Shown here in pieces: positions 1 to 9,429 of a stretch of DNA of 64,000 nucleotides. A program made the position numbers and the translations under genes. The stretch is from contig NZ_CP132336.1 in the NCBI RefSeq assembly GCF_030758315.1, positions 3,687,001 to 3,751,000 on the forward strand, given 5' to 3'. Within the stretch, counting starts at the first letter, position 1, and each line of letters begins with the position of its first letter. The DNA is from Pararhizobium sp. IMCC3301. Its GTDB lineage: Bacteria > Pseudomonadota > Alphaproteobacteria > Rhizobiales > GCA-2746425. The notes under the pieces were generated by a model. That model did not search any database and was not told the DNA's origin. It saw only the letters and a list, made by a program, of their open reading frames with translations.

Positions 1-1114
1 CAGCACCAAGGAATTGCTGGCAACCGGTCTGTCTGCAATTGGCCGTGTCCATGCCTCTGTCAAGAGTTTCAACAATCACTGGGGCGTGCCGTTGTCGCTG
101 GCGCGAATGCCGCTCGACGCGGAATATGGCCTCTTCGAAATCGGCATGAACCATCCCGGTGAGATCGACCCTCTGGTCAGGATGGTTCGCCCGCATGTCG
201 CCATCATCACCACTATAGCGCCGGTGCATCTGGAGTTTTTTGATAATCTTGAACAAATTGCTGCTGCAAAGGCGGAAATTTTCAGCGGGTTGGAGCCGGG
301 CGGAACGGCTATTTTGAACAGCGACAATGGGTTTTTCGAATTTCTCAAGGCCGAGGCGGCAAAAGCCGGCGCAGACCGGGTGATCAGTTTCGGATCTGGC
401 AGCGATGCAGAGGCCAGGCTGGTGGAGTTTGCGCTTTCGGAAACCGGTTCGATAGTTGCCGCAACCATCTGCGGCGATGATCTTGCCTTTACGATGCCGA
501 CCAGCGGCCGCTATCTGGCAGAGAATGCGATGGCGGTTCTGGCCGCCGCCGAGGCCATGGGTGCGGACACGGTAGATGTTGCACAAGGGCTCTCAAATTT
601 TGAGCTGATGGGCGGTCGCGGTGCCAGAGAAACCCTTTTCCTGCAGGGTGGCAGCTACACTTTGATCGATGACAGTTACAATGCGAACCCGGCCAGCATG
701 TCAGCCTCCATCGGCATGCTCGGCGAACTCAGCACCAGGGGTCGAAAGATCGTGGTGCTGGGCGATATGCTGGAACTGGGCGGTGAAAGTGCGCATCTTC
801 ACGTCAATCTGAATAGCGCCATTGAACAGGCACAGATTGATCGCGTCCTGTTATGCGGCCCGCAGATGAAACATCTTTGGGACGCTCTGGCCGACAGTCG
901 GAAATGCGTCCACACCGAGACTTCAAAAGATCTGATGGCGCCACTGCTTGCGGAAATTTCCCCTGGCGATGTTGTCATGGTCAAGGGGTCTCTCGGTATG
1001 GCCATGAGCGGATTGGTAGACACTTTAAAGCGCATTCATTCAGCAATGCCGGACCAACCGGCCGAGACTGTTCGCGGTTCGGTTGCCGAAGCAGACACAC
1101 ATGAGGGCGCGTAA
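1..1114 (+). CDS. murF: MurF, UDP-N-acetylmuramoyl-tripeptide--D-alanyl-D-alanine ligase (5' end outside window)
   Basis: This is the last cytoplasmic Mur ligase, adding D-Ala-D-Ala to UDP-MurNAc-tripeptide with ATP. The reading frame is already open at base 2 and starts with STKELL, the residues that directly follow the P-loop lysine in MurF, so roughly the first 100-110 residues lie left of the window and 370 are visible. Recognisable parts are FEIGMNHPGEI (central ligase domain), LIDDSYNANPASM (substrate and metal region), VVLGDMLELG, and the C-terminal VKGSLGMAMSGLV. The stop at 1112-1114 is 6 bases before mraY, so the two are probably co-transcribed. The assignment is firm; only the true start is unseen. 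Confidence 0.96.
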   Translation, partial: STKELLATGLSAIGRVHASVKSFNNHWGVPLSLARMPLDAEYGLFEIGMNHPGEIDPLVRMVRPHVAIITTIAPVHLEFFDNLEQIAAAKAEIFSGLEPGGTAILNSDNGFFEFLKAEAAKAGADRVISFGSGSDAEARLVEFALSETGSIVAATICGDDLAFTMPTSGRYLAENAMAVLAAAEAMGADTVDVAQGLSNFELMGGRGARETLFLQGGSYTLIDDSYNANPASMSASIGMLGELSTRGRKIVVLGDMLELGGESAHLHVNLNSAIEQAQIDRVLLCGPQMKHLWDALADSRKCVHTETSKDLMAPLLAEISPGDVVMVKGSLGMAMSGLVDTLKRIHSAMPDQPAETVRGSVAEADTHEGA

Positions 1115-1120
1115 ACGGAT

Positions 1121-2203
1121 ATGCTTTATTTTCTGAGCCAGACGTCGGAATTCCTTCCGGTCTTCAATCTGTTTCGCTACATTACCGTGCGCACCGGCGG
1201 TGCTATGATGACTGCCATGTTACTGGTGTTTCTGTTTGGTCCGCTGATCATCAACTGGCTGCGCAGCCGTCAGGGCAGGGGGCAGCCGATCCGCTCCGAT
1301 GGCCCGGTTACACATCTGGACAAGCAGGGCACGCCGACGATGGGCGGGCTCATCATCCTGCTGGCGCTGATCAGCAGCACACTGCTCTGGGCAAATCTGA
1401 CCAGCCCGTATGTCTGGATTGTCCTGCTGGTAACGATCGCGTTCGGAGCAATCGGATTTTACGATGATTACCTGAAAGTCACCAATGCCAGCCACAAGGG
1501 CTTTTCGGGCAAGGCGCGTTTGGCGCTGGAAGCTCTCATTGCCGGGATCGCTGCATATACGGTCATGTCAATCGGGGATACACCGTTTTCCAGCTCTCTG
1601 ACATTTCCGTTTTTCAAGGATCTGCTGTGGAATCTGGGATGGTTCTTTATCCCCTTTGCGATTTTCGTAATCGTCGGCGCTGGCAATGCGGTCAATCTGA
1701 CGGACGGGCTGGACGGACTGGCGATTGTGCCGGTGATGATTGCGGCAGGCAGTTTCGGTGTGATCGCCTATCTGTCAGGAAACGGATTATTTGCCGATTA
1801 CCTGCAGATTCATTTTGTTGTCGGCGCTGGCGAACTTGCCGTCCTGTGCGGCGCACTGATTGGTGCCGGCTTGGGCTTTCTGTGGTTCAACGCTCCGCCA
1901 GCTGCGATTTTCATGGGCGACACCGGATCACTGGCGCTTGGCGGCATGATCGGAGCCATTGCGGTTTCAACCAAACATGAGATCGTCCTTGCAATCATCG
2001 GCGGATTGTTTGTTCTGGAAGCATTGTCGGTCATCATCCAGGTGACCTCATTCAAGCTGACCGGAAAACGTGTCTTCCGGATGGCACCGATCCACCACCA
2101 TTTTGAGCAATTGGGCTGGACCGAGCCGCAGGTGGTGATCCGCTTCTGGATCATTGCGGTGGTTCTGGCAATGCTTGGTCTGTCGACCTTGAAGTTGAGA
2201 TAG
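1121..2203 (+). CDS. mraY: MraY, phospho-N-acetylmuramoyl-pentapeptide transferase
   Basis: This inner-membrane enzyme moves phospho-MurNAc-pentapeptide from UDP to undecaprenyl phosphate, giving lipid I. It has 360 residues, the usual family length, with about ten hydrophobic segments. Catalytic signatures are FYDDYLK (Asp115/Asp116), NLTDGLDGL (192-200), [12 protein letters not shown] (from 264, Asp267) and the histidine cluster APIHHHFE (322-329). ATG at 1121 follows murF by 6 bases and the stop is 3 bases before murD. The operon position is standard for the dcw cluster. Confidence 0.98.
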   Translation: MLYFLSQTSEFLPVFNLFRYITVRTGGAMMTAMLLVFLFGPLIINWLRSRQGRGQPIRSDGPVTHLDKQGTPTMGGLIILLALISSTLLWANLTSPYVWIVLLVTIAFGAIGFYDDYLKVTNASHKGFSGKARLALEALIAGIAAYTVMSIGDTPFSSSLTFPFFKDLLWNLGWFFIPFAIFVIVGAGNAVNLTDGLDGLAIVPVMIAAGSFGVIAYLSGNGLFADYLQIHFVVGAGELAVLCGALIGAGLGFLWFNAPPAAIFMGDTGSLALGGMIGAIAVSTKHEIVLAIIGGLFVLEALSVIIQVTSFKLTGKRVFRMAPIHHHFEQLGWTEPQVVIRFWIIAVVLAMLGLSTLKLR

Positions 2204-2206
2204 GCG

Positions 2207-3610
2207 ATGATCCCGGTCACCACCATGTCAGCAAAGCGGGTAGCCGTTTTTGGCCTTGGCGGCTCCGGCCTGTCCACGGCCAGTGCCCTTGTGGCCGGTG
2301 GTGCCGATGTAGTGGTGTGGGACGATAATGAGGCCCGGGTCAGTGCGGCACTGGACGCAGGCCTGCCCGCTCGGGATCTGCGTCAGGTTGATTTTTCCGC
2401 GCTTGATGCCCTGGTGCTGGCCCCCGGTGTTCCGCTGACCCATCCCAGACCGCATTGGACGGTGGATCTTGCCAGAAATGCCGGAGTGGAAATCATCGGC
2501 GATATCGAATTATTCTGCCGCGAGCGCGCCGCTCACGCTCCCGACAGCGCTTTTATCGCCATCACCGGAACCAATGGTAAATCCACAACCACGGCGTTGA
2601 TTGCTCATGTCCTCAATCAGGCCGGACGGGCCGTCGAAATGGGCGGTAACATCGGTACGCCGATCCTGTCACTCGCCCCTGCTGCAGCAGGGCGGATTCA
2701 CGTTGTCGAATGTTCAAGCTATCAGATTGATCTGGCACCCGGCCTTGCCCCTTCCATCGGTGTGCTTCTCAATGTCAGTCCGGATCATCTGGATCGTCAT
2801 GGCACGCTGGAAAATTATGCTGCAATCAAGGCGCGCATGATTGAACAGTCCGGCGCTGCGGTGATCGGCATAGACGATCGGTTCGGCGCGAAACTGGCGG
2901 ACATCATGGAAGCCGCTGCCAAACCGTTGACCCGTATCGGCATTCGCAGCCCTGTCAGCGATGGCTTCATGATGCAGAATGGCTGGCTGGTTGAAGCGGC
3001 CGGTGGCAGCACGCGCCGTGTTTTTGATCTCTCGCAGGCTGAAAATCTGCGTGGTGCCCACAATGCGCAAAATGCGGCGGCTGCGTTTGCGGCCTGCCGG
3101 AATTGCGGCCTGTCTGATCAACAAATCACAGCCGGGTTGATTTCGTTTCCCGGACTTGTGCACCGCATGGAGACCATTGCACAGCAGGGCCGGGTTCGTG
3201 TTGTCAATGATACCAAGGCGACCAATGCCGACGCTGCCGGTCGTGCGCTGCTGAGCTTTGAGCATATTTACTGGATTGCCGGCGGCGTGCCGAAATCCGG
3301 TGGCATCGCCAGTTTGGCAGAGCATTTTCCACGCATTGCCAAAGCCTATCTGATCGGTGATGCACGTGATGAGTTTGCCGCCAGCTTGGATGGCCATGTC
3401 CCGTTTGCGCTGTTTCAGACCCTGCAGGCGGCGACCGCGGCGGCGCTGGAGGATGCCCGCCGGGATGAGGCGGCAGATGTCACTGTGCTGTTGTCTCCGG
3501 CCTGTGCCAGTTTTGATCAGTTTGCTAATTTTGAGGAGCGCGGGGAGACATTTCGCGCGGCAGTTCTCGACCATCTTTCCCATGACACCCTGCAAGGACG
3601 CCCATCATGA
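2207..3610 (+). CDS. murD: MurD, UDP-N-acetylmuramoyl-L-alanine--D-glutamate ligase
   Basis: This cytoplasmic ATP-dependent ligase adds D-glutamate to UDP-MurNAc-L-Ala. It has 467 residues. An N-terminal Rossmann-like motif, VAVFGLGGSG, binds the UDP substrate. The P-loop ITGTNGKST lies at about 119-127, followed by VECSSYQID and NVSPDHLDRHG, both typical of MurD. The alternative in-frame ATG at 2225 would give MSAKRV; 2207 was kept because it sits tightly against mraY, but neither start has a strong ribosome binding site. Its stop overlaps the ftsW start by 4 bases (ATGA), which suggests translational coupling. Confidence 0.97.
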   Translation: MIPVTTMSAKRVAVFGLGGSGLSTASALVAGGADVVVWDDNEARVSAALDAGLPARDLRQVDFSALDALVLAPGVPLTHPRPHWTVDLARNAGVEIIGDIELFCRERAAHAPDSAFIAITGTNGKSTTTALIAHVLNQAGRAVEMGGNIGTPILSLAPAAAGRIHVVECSSYQIDLAPGLAPSIGVLLNVSPDHLDRHGTLENYAAIKARMIEQSGAAVIGIDDRFGAKLADIMEAAAKPLTRIGIRSPVSDGFMMQNGWLVEAAGGSTRRVFDLSQAENLRGAHNAQNAAAAFAACRNCGLSDQQITAGLISFPGLVHRMETIAQQGRVRVVNDTKATNADAAGRALLSFEHIYWIAGGVPKSGGIASLAEHFPRIAKAYLIGDARDEFAASLDGHVPFALFQTLQAATAAALEDARRDEAADVTVLLSPACASFDQFANFEERGETFRAAVLDHLSHDTLQGRPS

Positions 3611-4761
3611 AAGTCTCGCGCGCCGATACAAGCCGCTTCGCCAATTGGTGGTGGACCATTGACCGGTATTTACTGACCGCCCTTTTGACTTTGATGATCG
3701 CGGGAATCGTGCTGTCCTTTGCTGCCAGCCCGCCGATTGCAGCGCGCCTGAAACTTGACAATTATCACTTTGTCATCCGCCAAATTATTTTCGCCGTGCC
3801 CGCCCTGCTGGTCATGATCGGCATTTCCTTTCTTAACGCGCGGCAAGTGCGCCGACTGGCTCTGTTATTGCTGATCGGCGGAATTGTGATGATGATCGCC
3901 ACCCTTGTTGTCGGGTTTGAAGCCAAGGGTGCGCGCCGCTGGCTGTTTGTTGCCGGATTCTCGTTGCAGCCTTCTGAATTCGTAAAGCCGGGCTTTGTCG
4001 TGATCTGTGCCTGGCTGTTTGCCGAAGGGCCGAAACGCCCCGATATTCATGGCCACGCCATCGCCGTTGGATTGCTGGTCATTGTCACCGGGTTGCTTGT
4101 TCTACAGCCTGATTTCGGCCAGACCATGCTGATTGTCATGGTTTGGGGTGGCATTTTCTTTCTTGCCGGAATGCCCTGGTTTTTCATCATAGGTCTTGCC
4201 GGGCTCAGCGTTGTTGGAATTTTGACCGCCTATACTCTGATCCCTCACGTGGCAGCCCGCTTCGACAAATTCCTCAATCCGGAAGATGCCGATACGTTCC
4301 AGGTCGATACCGCCCTGGAATCCTTCACCACTGGCGGCTGGTTCGGCCGCGGGCCGGGTGAGGGGACAGTGAAAAACATCCTGCCCGATTCTCATACCGA
4401 TTTTATTTTCGCCGTGGCGGCCGAGGAATATGGCATCATTTTCACTTTGCTACTGGTGGCGCTGTTCACCTTCATCGTGATGCGCGGTTTCAGCCATGCA
4501 TTGAAGCAGCATGATGCCTTCACTCGCCTCGCGATTTCGGGCCTGATCGCGCTGTTCGGGGTTCAGGCGATCATCAATATGGCTGTAAATCTGGATCTGA
4601 TTCCCTCCAAAGGCATGACATTGCCTTTCGTGTCCTATGGCGGCTCGTCGACAATGGCCGTGGCCATTGGCATGGGTATGGTTCTGGCCTTGTCCAGGAA
4701 ACGTCTCGACACGTCGCGGCTGGCATTCGGATCGGACTTTGAACTCCGCCATGCGCTCTAG
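3607..4761 (+). CDS. ftsW: FtsW, SEDS-family septal peptidoglycan glycosyltransferase
   Basis: This polytopic inner-membrane SEDS protein polymerises lipid II at the septum with a cognate class B PBP. It has 384 residues, about ten membrane segments, and the family motifs LQPSEFVKPGFV, a QPDFGQTM segment, and the C-terminal PFVSYGGSS. The long periplasmic loop containing the FTTGGWFGRGPGEG stretch is typical of FtsW and RodA; position between murD and murG decides for FtsW. Start ATG 3607 overlaps the murD stop, and its own end overlaps murG by 11 bases. Confidence 0.97.
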   Translation: MKVSRADTSRFANWWWTIDRYLLTALLTLMIAGIVLSFAASPPIAARLKLDNYHFVIRQIIFAVPALLVMIGISFLNARQVRRLALLLLIGGIVMMIATLVVGFEAKGARRWLFVAGFSLQPSEFVKPGFVVICAWLFAEGPKRPDIHGHAIAVGLLVIVTGLLVLQPDFGQTMLIVMVWGGIFFLAGMPWFFIIGLAGLSVVGILTAYTLIPHVAARFDKFLNPEDADTFQVDTALESFTTGGWFGRGPGEGTVKNILPDSHTDFIFAVAAEEYGIIFTLLLVALFTFIVMRGFSHALKQHDAFTRLAISGLIALFGVQAIINMAVNLDLIPSKGMTLPFVSYGGSSTMAVAIGMGMVLALSRKRLDTSRLAFGSDFELRHAL

Positions 4762-5836
4762 AATCGCCCTGCTGTCCGCTGGTGGAACCGGCGGCCATCT
4801 GTTTCCCGCCGAGGCTCTTGGCCGCGAGCTGATGGCCCGTGGCTGGGACGTGCATCTGGCAACGGATACCAGGGCAAGCCATTTTCTAAGCGGATTTGAA
4901 AATATTCCGGTTCACGAGATACAATCAGCCACGCCATCGGTTGCTTCACCGTTAAAAGCAGTTCGCGCAGTGCTGTCGCTGGCGCGCGGCACAGGGTCTG
5001 CACTCCGGCTGGTTCAGCGCCTGAAGCCCTCGGTGTTTGTCGGTTTCGGCGGTTATCCAACGACGCCTCCCGGCGTTGCCGCCGCCCTTCTGAAAGTACC
5101 AATCGTGCTTCACGAGGCCAATGCCACGCCCGGTCGTGCAAACCGGTTCCTGGCGCGCTTTGCTGCTGCCGGCGCACGCAGCCTTCCTGGCCCGGCCTTC
5201 GCTGGCAGGGCGGAAGATTGCGAAACCGGCAATCCGGTCCGCGAAGCGGTTCTGCTGGCGCGCAAGCCGTTTGCCGCACCCGGACAGGCGGACCCTTTTA
5301 AATTGCTGGTGTTCGGCGGCAGTCAGGGCGCACAGGTGTTTTCGCAACTTCTGCCAGAGGCCATGGCCTTGCTGGATGACACATTGCGCAGCCGCATGGC
5401 CCTGACACTGCAGGTACGCGATGAGGACCGGGCGGCCTGCGAGGCGAAATTTCAAGCGCTCAACATGCGGGTCGACCTGGCGCCGTTTTTTCCGGACCTG
5501 CCGGAGCGGATTGCTGATGCGCATCTTGTCGTTGCCCGGTCAGGCGCCTCGAGCGTATCTGAACTTGCAGTTCTGGGACGGCCCTCGCTGCTGGTGCCGT
5601 ATCCCTATGCGCTGGATCACGATCAGGCTGCCAATGCAGCAGTCCTTGCTGCGGCCGGCGGAGCAGAGGTGGTGGCCCAGCACTTGCTCACCCCGCAACA
5701 ACTGGCCACCAGGCTGGCCGCGCTGGCGGCCAACCCGCAGCAACTGGAAAGCATGGCAACAGCCGCAGTTGCCATCGGACGTCCCGATGCGACGGTCAAA
5801 CTGGCCGATCTGGTTGTCAGGATTGCAAAACCATAG
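4751..5836 (+). CDS. murG: MurG, lipid II synthase (GlcNAc transferase)
   Basis: MurG transfers GlcNAc from UDP-GlcNAc to lipid I at the cytoplasmic face of the membrane. It has 361 residues from ATG 4751, chosen because the protein then begins MRSRIALLSAGGTGGHLFPA with the family's first glycine-rich loop (GGTGGH, residues 11-16) in its normal place. A longer frame begins upstream inside ftsW but its extra residues are not MurG-like. Other motifs are GFGGYPTTP, LHEANATPGRANR, VFGGSQGAQVF and ARSGASSVSEL. The start lies inside the ftsW end (11-base overlap). An 88-base gap follows before murC. Confidence 0.97.
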   Translation: MRSRIALLSAGGTGGHLFPAEALGRELMARGWDVHLATDTRASHFLSGFENIPVHEIQSATPSVASPLKAVRAVLSLARGTGSALRLVQRLKPSVFVGFGGYPTTPPGVAAALLKVPIVLHEANATPGRANRFLARFAAAGARSLPGPAFAGRAEDCETGNPVREAVLLARKPFAAPGQADPFKLLVFGGSQGAQVFSQLLPEAMALLDDTLRSRMALTLQVRDEDRAACEAKFQALNMRVDLAPFFPDLPERIADAHLVVARSGASSVSELAVLGRPSLLVPYPYALDHDQAANAAVLAAAGGAEVVAQHLLTPQQLATRLAALAANPQQLESMATAAVAIGRPDATVKLADLVVRIAKP

Positions 5837-5924
5837 GCCGGACACGCCCTCGCTCTAGATTCGCCACAATAATTGCGGCATAAGCCGCGACAATCTGTTT
5901 CTCGAATCTCACCGGGGTAATCAT

Positions 5925-7334
5925 ATGAAGCTGCCATTGACCATCGGACCAATCCACTTTGTAGGAATTGGCGGCATTGGCATGAGCGGAATTGCCGAAG
6001 TCCTGCATAATCTGGGCTATACGGTTCAGGGCTCCGATATGGCTGAAAGCCCGAATGTGCTGCGGCTTCGCGACAAGGGGATTATTGTCCATATCGGCCA
6101 TGATGCCGCCCATATTGATCATGCGGCTGTCGTGGTTGTGTCTTCGGCGATCAAGCGGGACAATCCGGAATTGAAATCGGCACGCGAGCATCGTTTGCCC
6201 GTGGTGCGCCGCGCTGAAATGCTGGCCGAGCTGATGCGTCTGAAATCCTCCATTGCCATTGGCGGCACCCATGGCAAAACCACAACCACCTCTCTGGTCG
6301 CGGCACTTCTGGAAGCCGGCCATCTCGATCCCACCGTCATCAATGGCGGTATCATCAACTCCTACGGAACCAATGCCCGTCTTGGCGATGGCGAGTGGCT
6401 TGTTGCCGAAGCTGACGAATCCGACGGGACTTTCGTCAAATTGCCGGCGGAGATTGCGATCGTGACAAATATCGATCCAGAACATCTCGATCACTATGGC
6501 ACCTACGACAAGGTCAAGGAGGCGTTTCAGCGGTTTGTTGAAAATGTGCCGTTTTACGGCTTTGCGGTGATGTGCACCGATCATTCGGAAGTGCAGGCGC
6601 TGGTCGGCCGCGTTGAAGACCGCCGCTTTGTAACCTACGGCCAGAACCAGCAGGCTGATGTGCGGTTCCGCGACATTGAAATCAAAGAAGTCAATTCGCT
6701 TTTCTCCGTCGACGTGACCAGCAGTTCAGGCGCTCTGCGCACGATTGACAATCTGATGCTGCCGATGCCCGGCGTCCACAATGTATCGAATGCGACCGCG
6801 GCCATTGCTGTTGCGCTTGAACTTGGCCTGACCGATGAGGAAATCCGCAACGGTCTGGCCGGATTTTCCGGCGTGAAGCGGCGTTTTACCCATACCGGGA
6901 CGGTCGATGGCGTGAAGGTGTTTGACGATTATGCGCATCATCCGGTGGAAATATCCGCCGTGCTGAAAGCGGCCCGTTCTGCAGCGCAGGGCAATGTGGT
7001 GGCAGTGGTCCAGCCGCATCGCTACAGCCGTCTGCAGAGCCTGTTTGAGGATTTCTGCGCCTGTTTCAATGATGCGGATATTGTGATTGTCGCTCCGGTC
7101 TATCCGGCCGGTGAAGAACCGATTGAAGGTGCCGATGAAAAAGCGCTGGCAGAAGGCTTGCGGGTACGCGGTCATCGCCATGTGCTGGAGCTTGCCTCAT
7201 CCGATCAGCTTCCGGACCTGATCCGCGAACACACCGTGCCGGGCGATCTGGTCGTCTGTCTTGGTGCCGGCTCGATCACCAAATGGGCTTATGAGCTGCC
7301 ACGGGCGCTCGCTGATGATGGAGCGCAGGCGTGA
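5925..7334 (+). CDS. murC: MurC, UDP-N-acetylmuramate--L-alanine ligase
   Basis: MurC is the first Mur ligase, adding L-alanine to UDP-MurNAc with ATP. It has 469 residues. The UDP-binding loop GIGGIGMSG is at about 14-22 and the P-loop GTHGKTT at about 114-120, with EADESDGTF and [11 protein letters not shown] in the central domain and [11 protein letters not shown] and QPHRYSR in the C-terminal domain. ATG 5925 has a GGGG-type Shine-Dalgarno sequence about 8 bases upstream. Its TGA overlaps the GTG start of murB (GTGA). Confidence 0.98.
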   Translation: MKLPLTIGPIHFVGIGGIGMSGIAEVLHNLGYTVQGSDMAESPNVLRLRDKGIIVHIGHDAAHIDHAAVVVVSSAIKRDNPELKSAREHRLPVVRRAEMLAELMRLKSSIAIGGTHGKTTTTSLVAALLEAGHLDPTVINGGIINSYGTNARLGDGEWLVAEADESDGTFVKLPAEIAIVTNIDPEHLDHYGTYDKVKEAFQRFVENVPFYGFAVMCTDHSEVQALVGRVEDRRFVTYGQNQQADVRFRDIEIKEVNSLFSVDVTSSSGALRTIDNLMLPMPGVHNVSNATAAIAVALELGLTDEEIRNGLAGFSGVKRRFTHTGTVDGVKVFDDYAHHPVEISAVLKAARSAAQGNVVAVVQPHRYSRLQSLFEDFCACFNDADIVIVAPVYPAGEEPIEGADEKALAEGLRVRGHRHVLELASSDQLPDLIREHTVPGDLVVCLGAGSITKWAYELPRALADDGAQA

Positions 7335-8287
7335 CAGCATCGCTCGTTGAACGCATCCGCGAATCCGTTCCCGGTCTTCGTGGCTCGCTGACAGCGGAGG
7401 CCGATCTGTCAAAGATTACATGGTTCCGCGTTGGCGGACCTGCTGAAGCGCTGTTCATGCCGGCGGATGAGGCCGAACTGGCGTTGGTTCTGTCAACGCT
7501 GGGAGAAGATGTGCCGGTTATGGTGCTGGGTCTTGGGTCCAATCTTCTGGTGCGTGATGGCGGTATTCCAGGCCTTGTCATTCGCTTGTCAGGCAAAGGT
7601 TTCGGCCAGATTGAAGTTGCCGATAGTCTGACCATTCATGTCGGCACTGCGGTGCCGGATTTGCGGCTGGCGAAAGCCGCCGGAGAAGCGGGAATCGCCG
7701 GTTTTTCATTCTACCGTGGCATTCCCGGCTGCGTTGGTGGCGCGTTGCGGATGAATGCTGGAGCCCATGGTGGTGAAACCAGGGACCTCCTGGTTGAAGC
7801 TCATGCGCTGGACCGCCAGGGTAAGCGCCACATTCTCAGCAATGCGGATCTGGGATACGCCTATCGGCATTGCTCAGCCCCACAGGACTATATTTTCACG
7901 AAGGCGGTGTATCGCGGCACACCGGGCGAGCCAGCGCATTTGCTTGAGGAAATGGCGGAAGTGGCGCGTTATCGTGAAGAGGTCCAGCCAGTCAAGGAAC
8001 GCACCGGCGGGTCAACTTTCAAAAACCCCCCCGGCCATTCCGCCTGGCGGGTTATTGATGAAGCCGGCTTCAGGGGGCACCGCGTCGGCAGTGCGCAAAT
8101 GTCTGAGAAGCATTGTAATTTCATGATCAACACCGGCAACGCGTCGGCCTATGATCTTGAAACGCTCGGCGAGACCGTTCGGGCCGCAGTGCTGGACAAA
8201 TCCGGCATCCGGCTGCAATGGGAAATCAAACGGCTGGGCAATTTCGCGCCCGGTGAGTCGGTTCGCCCCCTGCCGCCCCTCTCTTAA
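7331..8287 (+). CDS. murB: MurB, UDP-N-acetylenolpyruvoylglucosamine reductase
   Basis: This FAD-dependent, NADPH-using enzyme reduces UDP-GlcNAc-enolpyruvate to UDP-MurNAc. It has 318 residues from a GTG start that overlaps the murC stop. FAD-binding features are the segment [16 protein letters not shown] and [23 protein letters not shown]. Later come [20 protein letters not shown] and [14 protein letters not shown], typical of the type I enzyme found in Hyphomicrobiales. The stop codon TAA forms part of a TTAA-N7-TTAA box, and a 221-base gap then separates it from ddl, so this is where the murein transcription unit may hand over to the division genes. Confidence 0.97.
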   Translation: MTASLVERIRESVPGLRGSLTAEADLSKITWFRVGGPAEALFMPADEAELALVLSTLGEDVPVMVLGLGSNLLVRDGGIPGLVIRLSGKGFGQIEVADSLTIHVGTAVPDLRLAKAAGEAGIAGFSFYRGIPGCVGGALRMNAGAHGGETRDLLVEAHALDRQGKRHILSNADLGYAYRHCSAPQDYIFTKAVYRGTPGEPAHLLEEMAEVARYREEVQPVKERTGGSTFKNPPGHSAWRVIDEAGFRGHRVGSAQMSEKHCNFMINTGNASAYDLETLGETVRAAVLDKSGIRLQWEIKRLGNFAPGESVRPLPPLS

Positions 8288-8298
8288 ACATTCCTTAA
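8284..8298 (+). promoter_or_regulatory. CtrA-type box 1 (TTAA-N7-TTAA)
   Basis: The sequence reads TTAA, seven bases, TTAA, matching exactly the core spacing of the CtrA binding site known from Caulobacter and rhizobia. It overlaps the murB stop codon and lies about 210 bases upstream of ddl. CtrA binding is inferred, not shown. Confidence 0.5.
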
Positions 8299-8399
8299 GT
8301 ATAATTCTCGGTAGTTGCCGCACCGATGAGGCCTGAATCGTGGCTTTTGGTGCACAAAACGTAAATCAGTCACGCAATCTGCAATTCGTAAACCAAACC

Positions 8400-8418
8400 T
8401 TTACCTGTTCTTAACCAT
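8400..8418 (+). promoter_or_regulatory. CtrA-type box 2 (TTTA-N7-TTAACCAT)
   Basis: TTTA (8400-8403), seven bases, then TTAACCAT (8411-8418). The right half is the full CtrA half-site consensus and the left half differs by one base. It lies about 90 bases upstream of the ddl start, a sensible promoter position for ddl-ftsQ-ftsA-ftsZ. Confidence 0.5.
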
Positions 8419-8508
8419 GATGGGGTGGAACAGAGGGTGTCAAAGGTTTTGCTGAAGCGCCCATCCGCGCCGCAGCCAGGGCTCAAAGCCCATACTGATA
8501 GGAATTGC

Positions 8509-9429
8509 ATGACGAAGCCAAAGCACATTGCTGTTTTGATGGGAGGGTGGTCTTCAGAGCGCCCGGTCAGTCTTGCGTCAGGCAAACCCTGCGCGCAGGC
8601 GCTGCGTCAGTGCGGTTACCAGGTCACTGAAATCGACATTGACCGGAATGTGGCATCGGTTCTGTCGGATCTGAAACCCGATGTCGCGTTTAACGCGCTG
8701 CACGGCCCGTTCGGCGAAGATGGAACAATTCAGGGTGTCCTGGAAATACTCAATATTCCTTACACCCATTCCGGCGTTCTGGCCTCTGCACTGGCCATGA
8801 ACAAGGACAAGGCAAAACGGGTTATGGGTGGCGCAGGGGTGCCGGTCACCAACTCAGAAATTGTTCACCGGCTGGATGCTGCCAAAAACCATGTCATGGC
8901 GCCGCCCTATGTTGTGAAGCCGGTGAATGAAGGCTCCAGTTTTGGTGTGCTGATTGTGTCCGCAGAGGCAGAGCACCCGCCGCAGGAGCTGTATTCCGAT
9001 CAGTGGCCTTATGGCGATATTGTCATGGTCGAGCGCTATATCGCCGGACGCGAGCTGACTTGCGCTGTCATGGGGAACACGGCTCTGGATGTCATCGACA
9101 TCATATCGCAGGGCAGCCCATTCTATGATTATGATGCCAAATATGCCGATGGCGGCTCCCAGCACATTCTGCCGGCGGAGTTGCCTGCTGCGGTTTACCA
9201 GGCCGTGCAGACACATTCTCAAACCGCACATGACGCGCTTGGATGCCGCGGAGTTTCACGCGCGGATTTTCGCTATGACGAAACCACAGACGAGCTGATT
9301 TGTCTTGAGGTCAACACCCAGCCGGGAATGACGCCGACATCACTGGTGCCGGAAATGGCGGCCTATGCCGGCTACGGCTTTCCTGCGCTGATGCAATGGA
9401 TGGTGGAGGACGCATCATGCAATCGTTGA
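8509..9429 (+). CDS. ddl: D-alanine--D-alanine ligase (Ddl)
   Basis: Ddl makes the D-Ala-D-Ala dipeptide used by MurF, with ATP. It has 306 residues, normal for DdlB. ATG 8509 is preceded by AGGA at about 6-8 bases; a longer open frame exists upstream but its extra 28 residues are not Ddl-like. ATP-grasp features are FNALHGPFGEDGTIQG, YTHSGVLASALAMNKDKAK, PYVVKPVNEGSSFGV, and the metal-binding C-terminal ECLEVNTQPGMTPTS-like segment (here ICLEVNTQPGMT). It overlaps ftsQ by 13 bases and is probably the first gene of a ddl-ftsQ-ftsA-ftsZ unit driven from the 8.3-8.5 kb gap. Confidence 0.96.
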   Translation: MTKPKHIAVLMGGWSSERPVSLASGKPCAQALRQCGYQVTEIDIDRNVASVLSDLKPDVAFNALHGPFGEDGTIQGVLEILNIPYTHSGVLASALAMNKDKAKRVMGGAGVPVTNSEIVHRLDAAKNHVMAPPYVVKPVNEGSSFGVLIVSAEAEHPPQELYSDQWPYGDIVMVERYIAGRELTCAVMGNTALDVIDIISQGSPFYDYDAKYADGGSQHILPAELPAAVYQAVQTHSQTAHDALGCRGVSRADFRYDETTDELICLEVNTQPGMTPTSLVPEMAAYAGYGFPALMQWMVEDASCNR

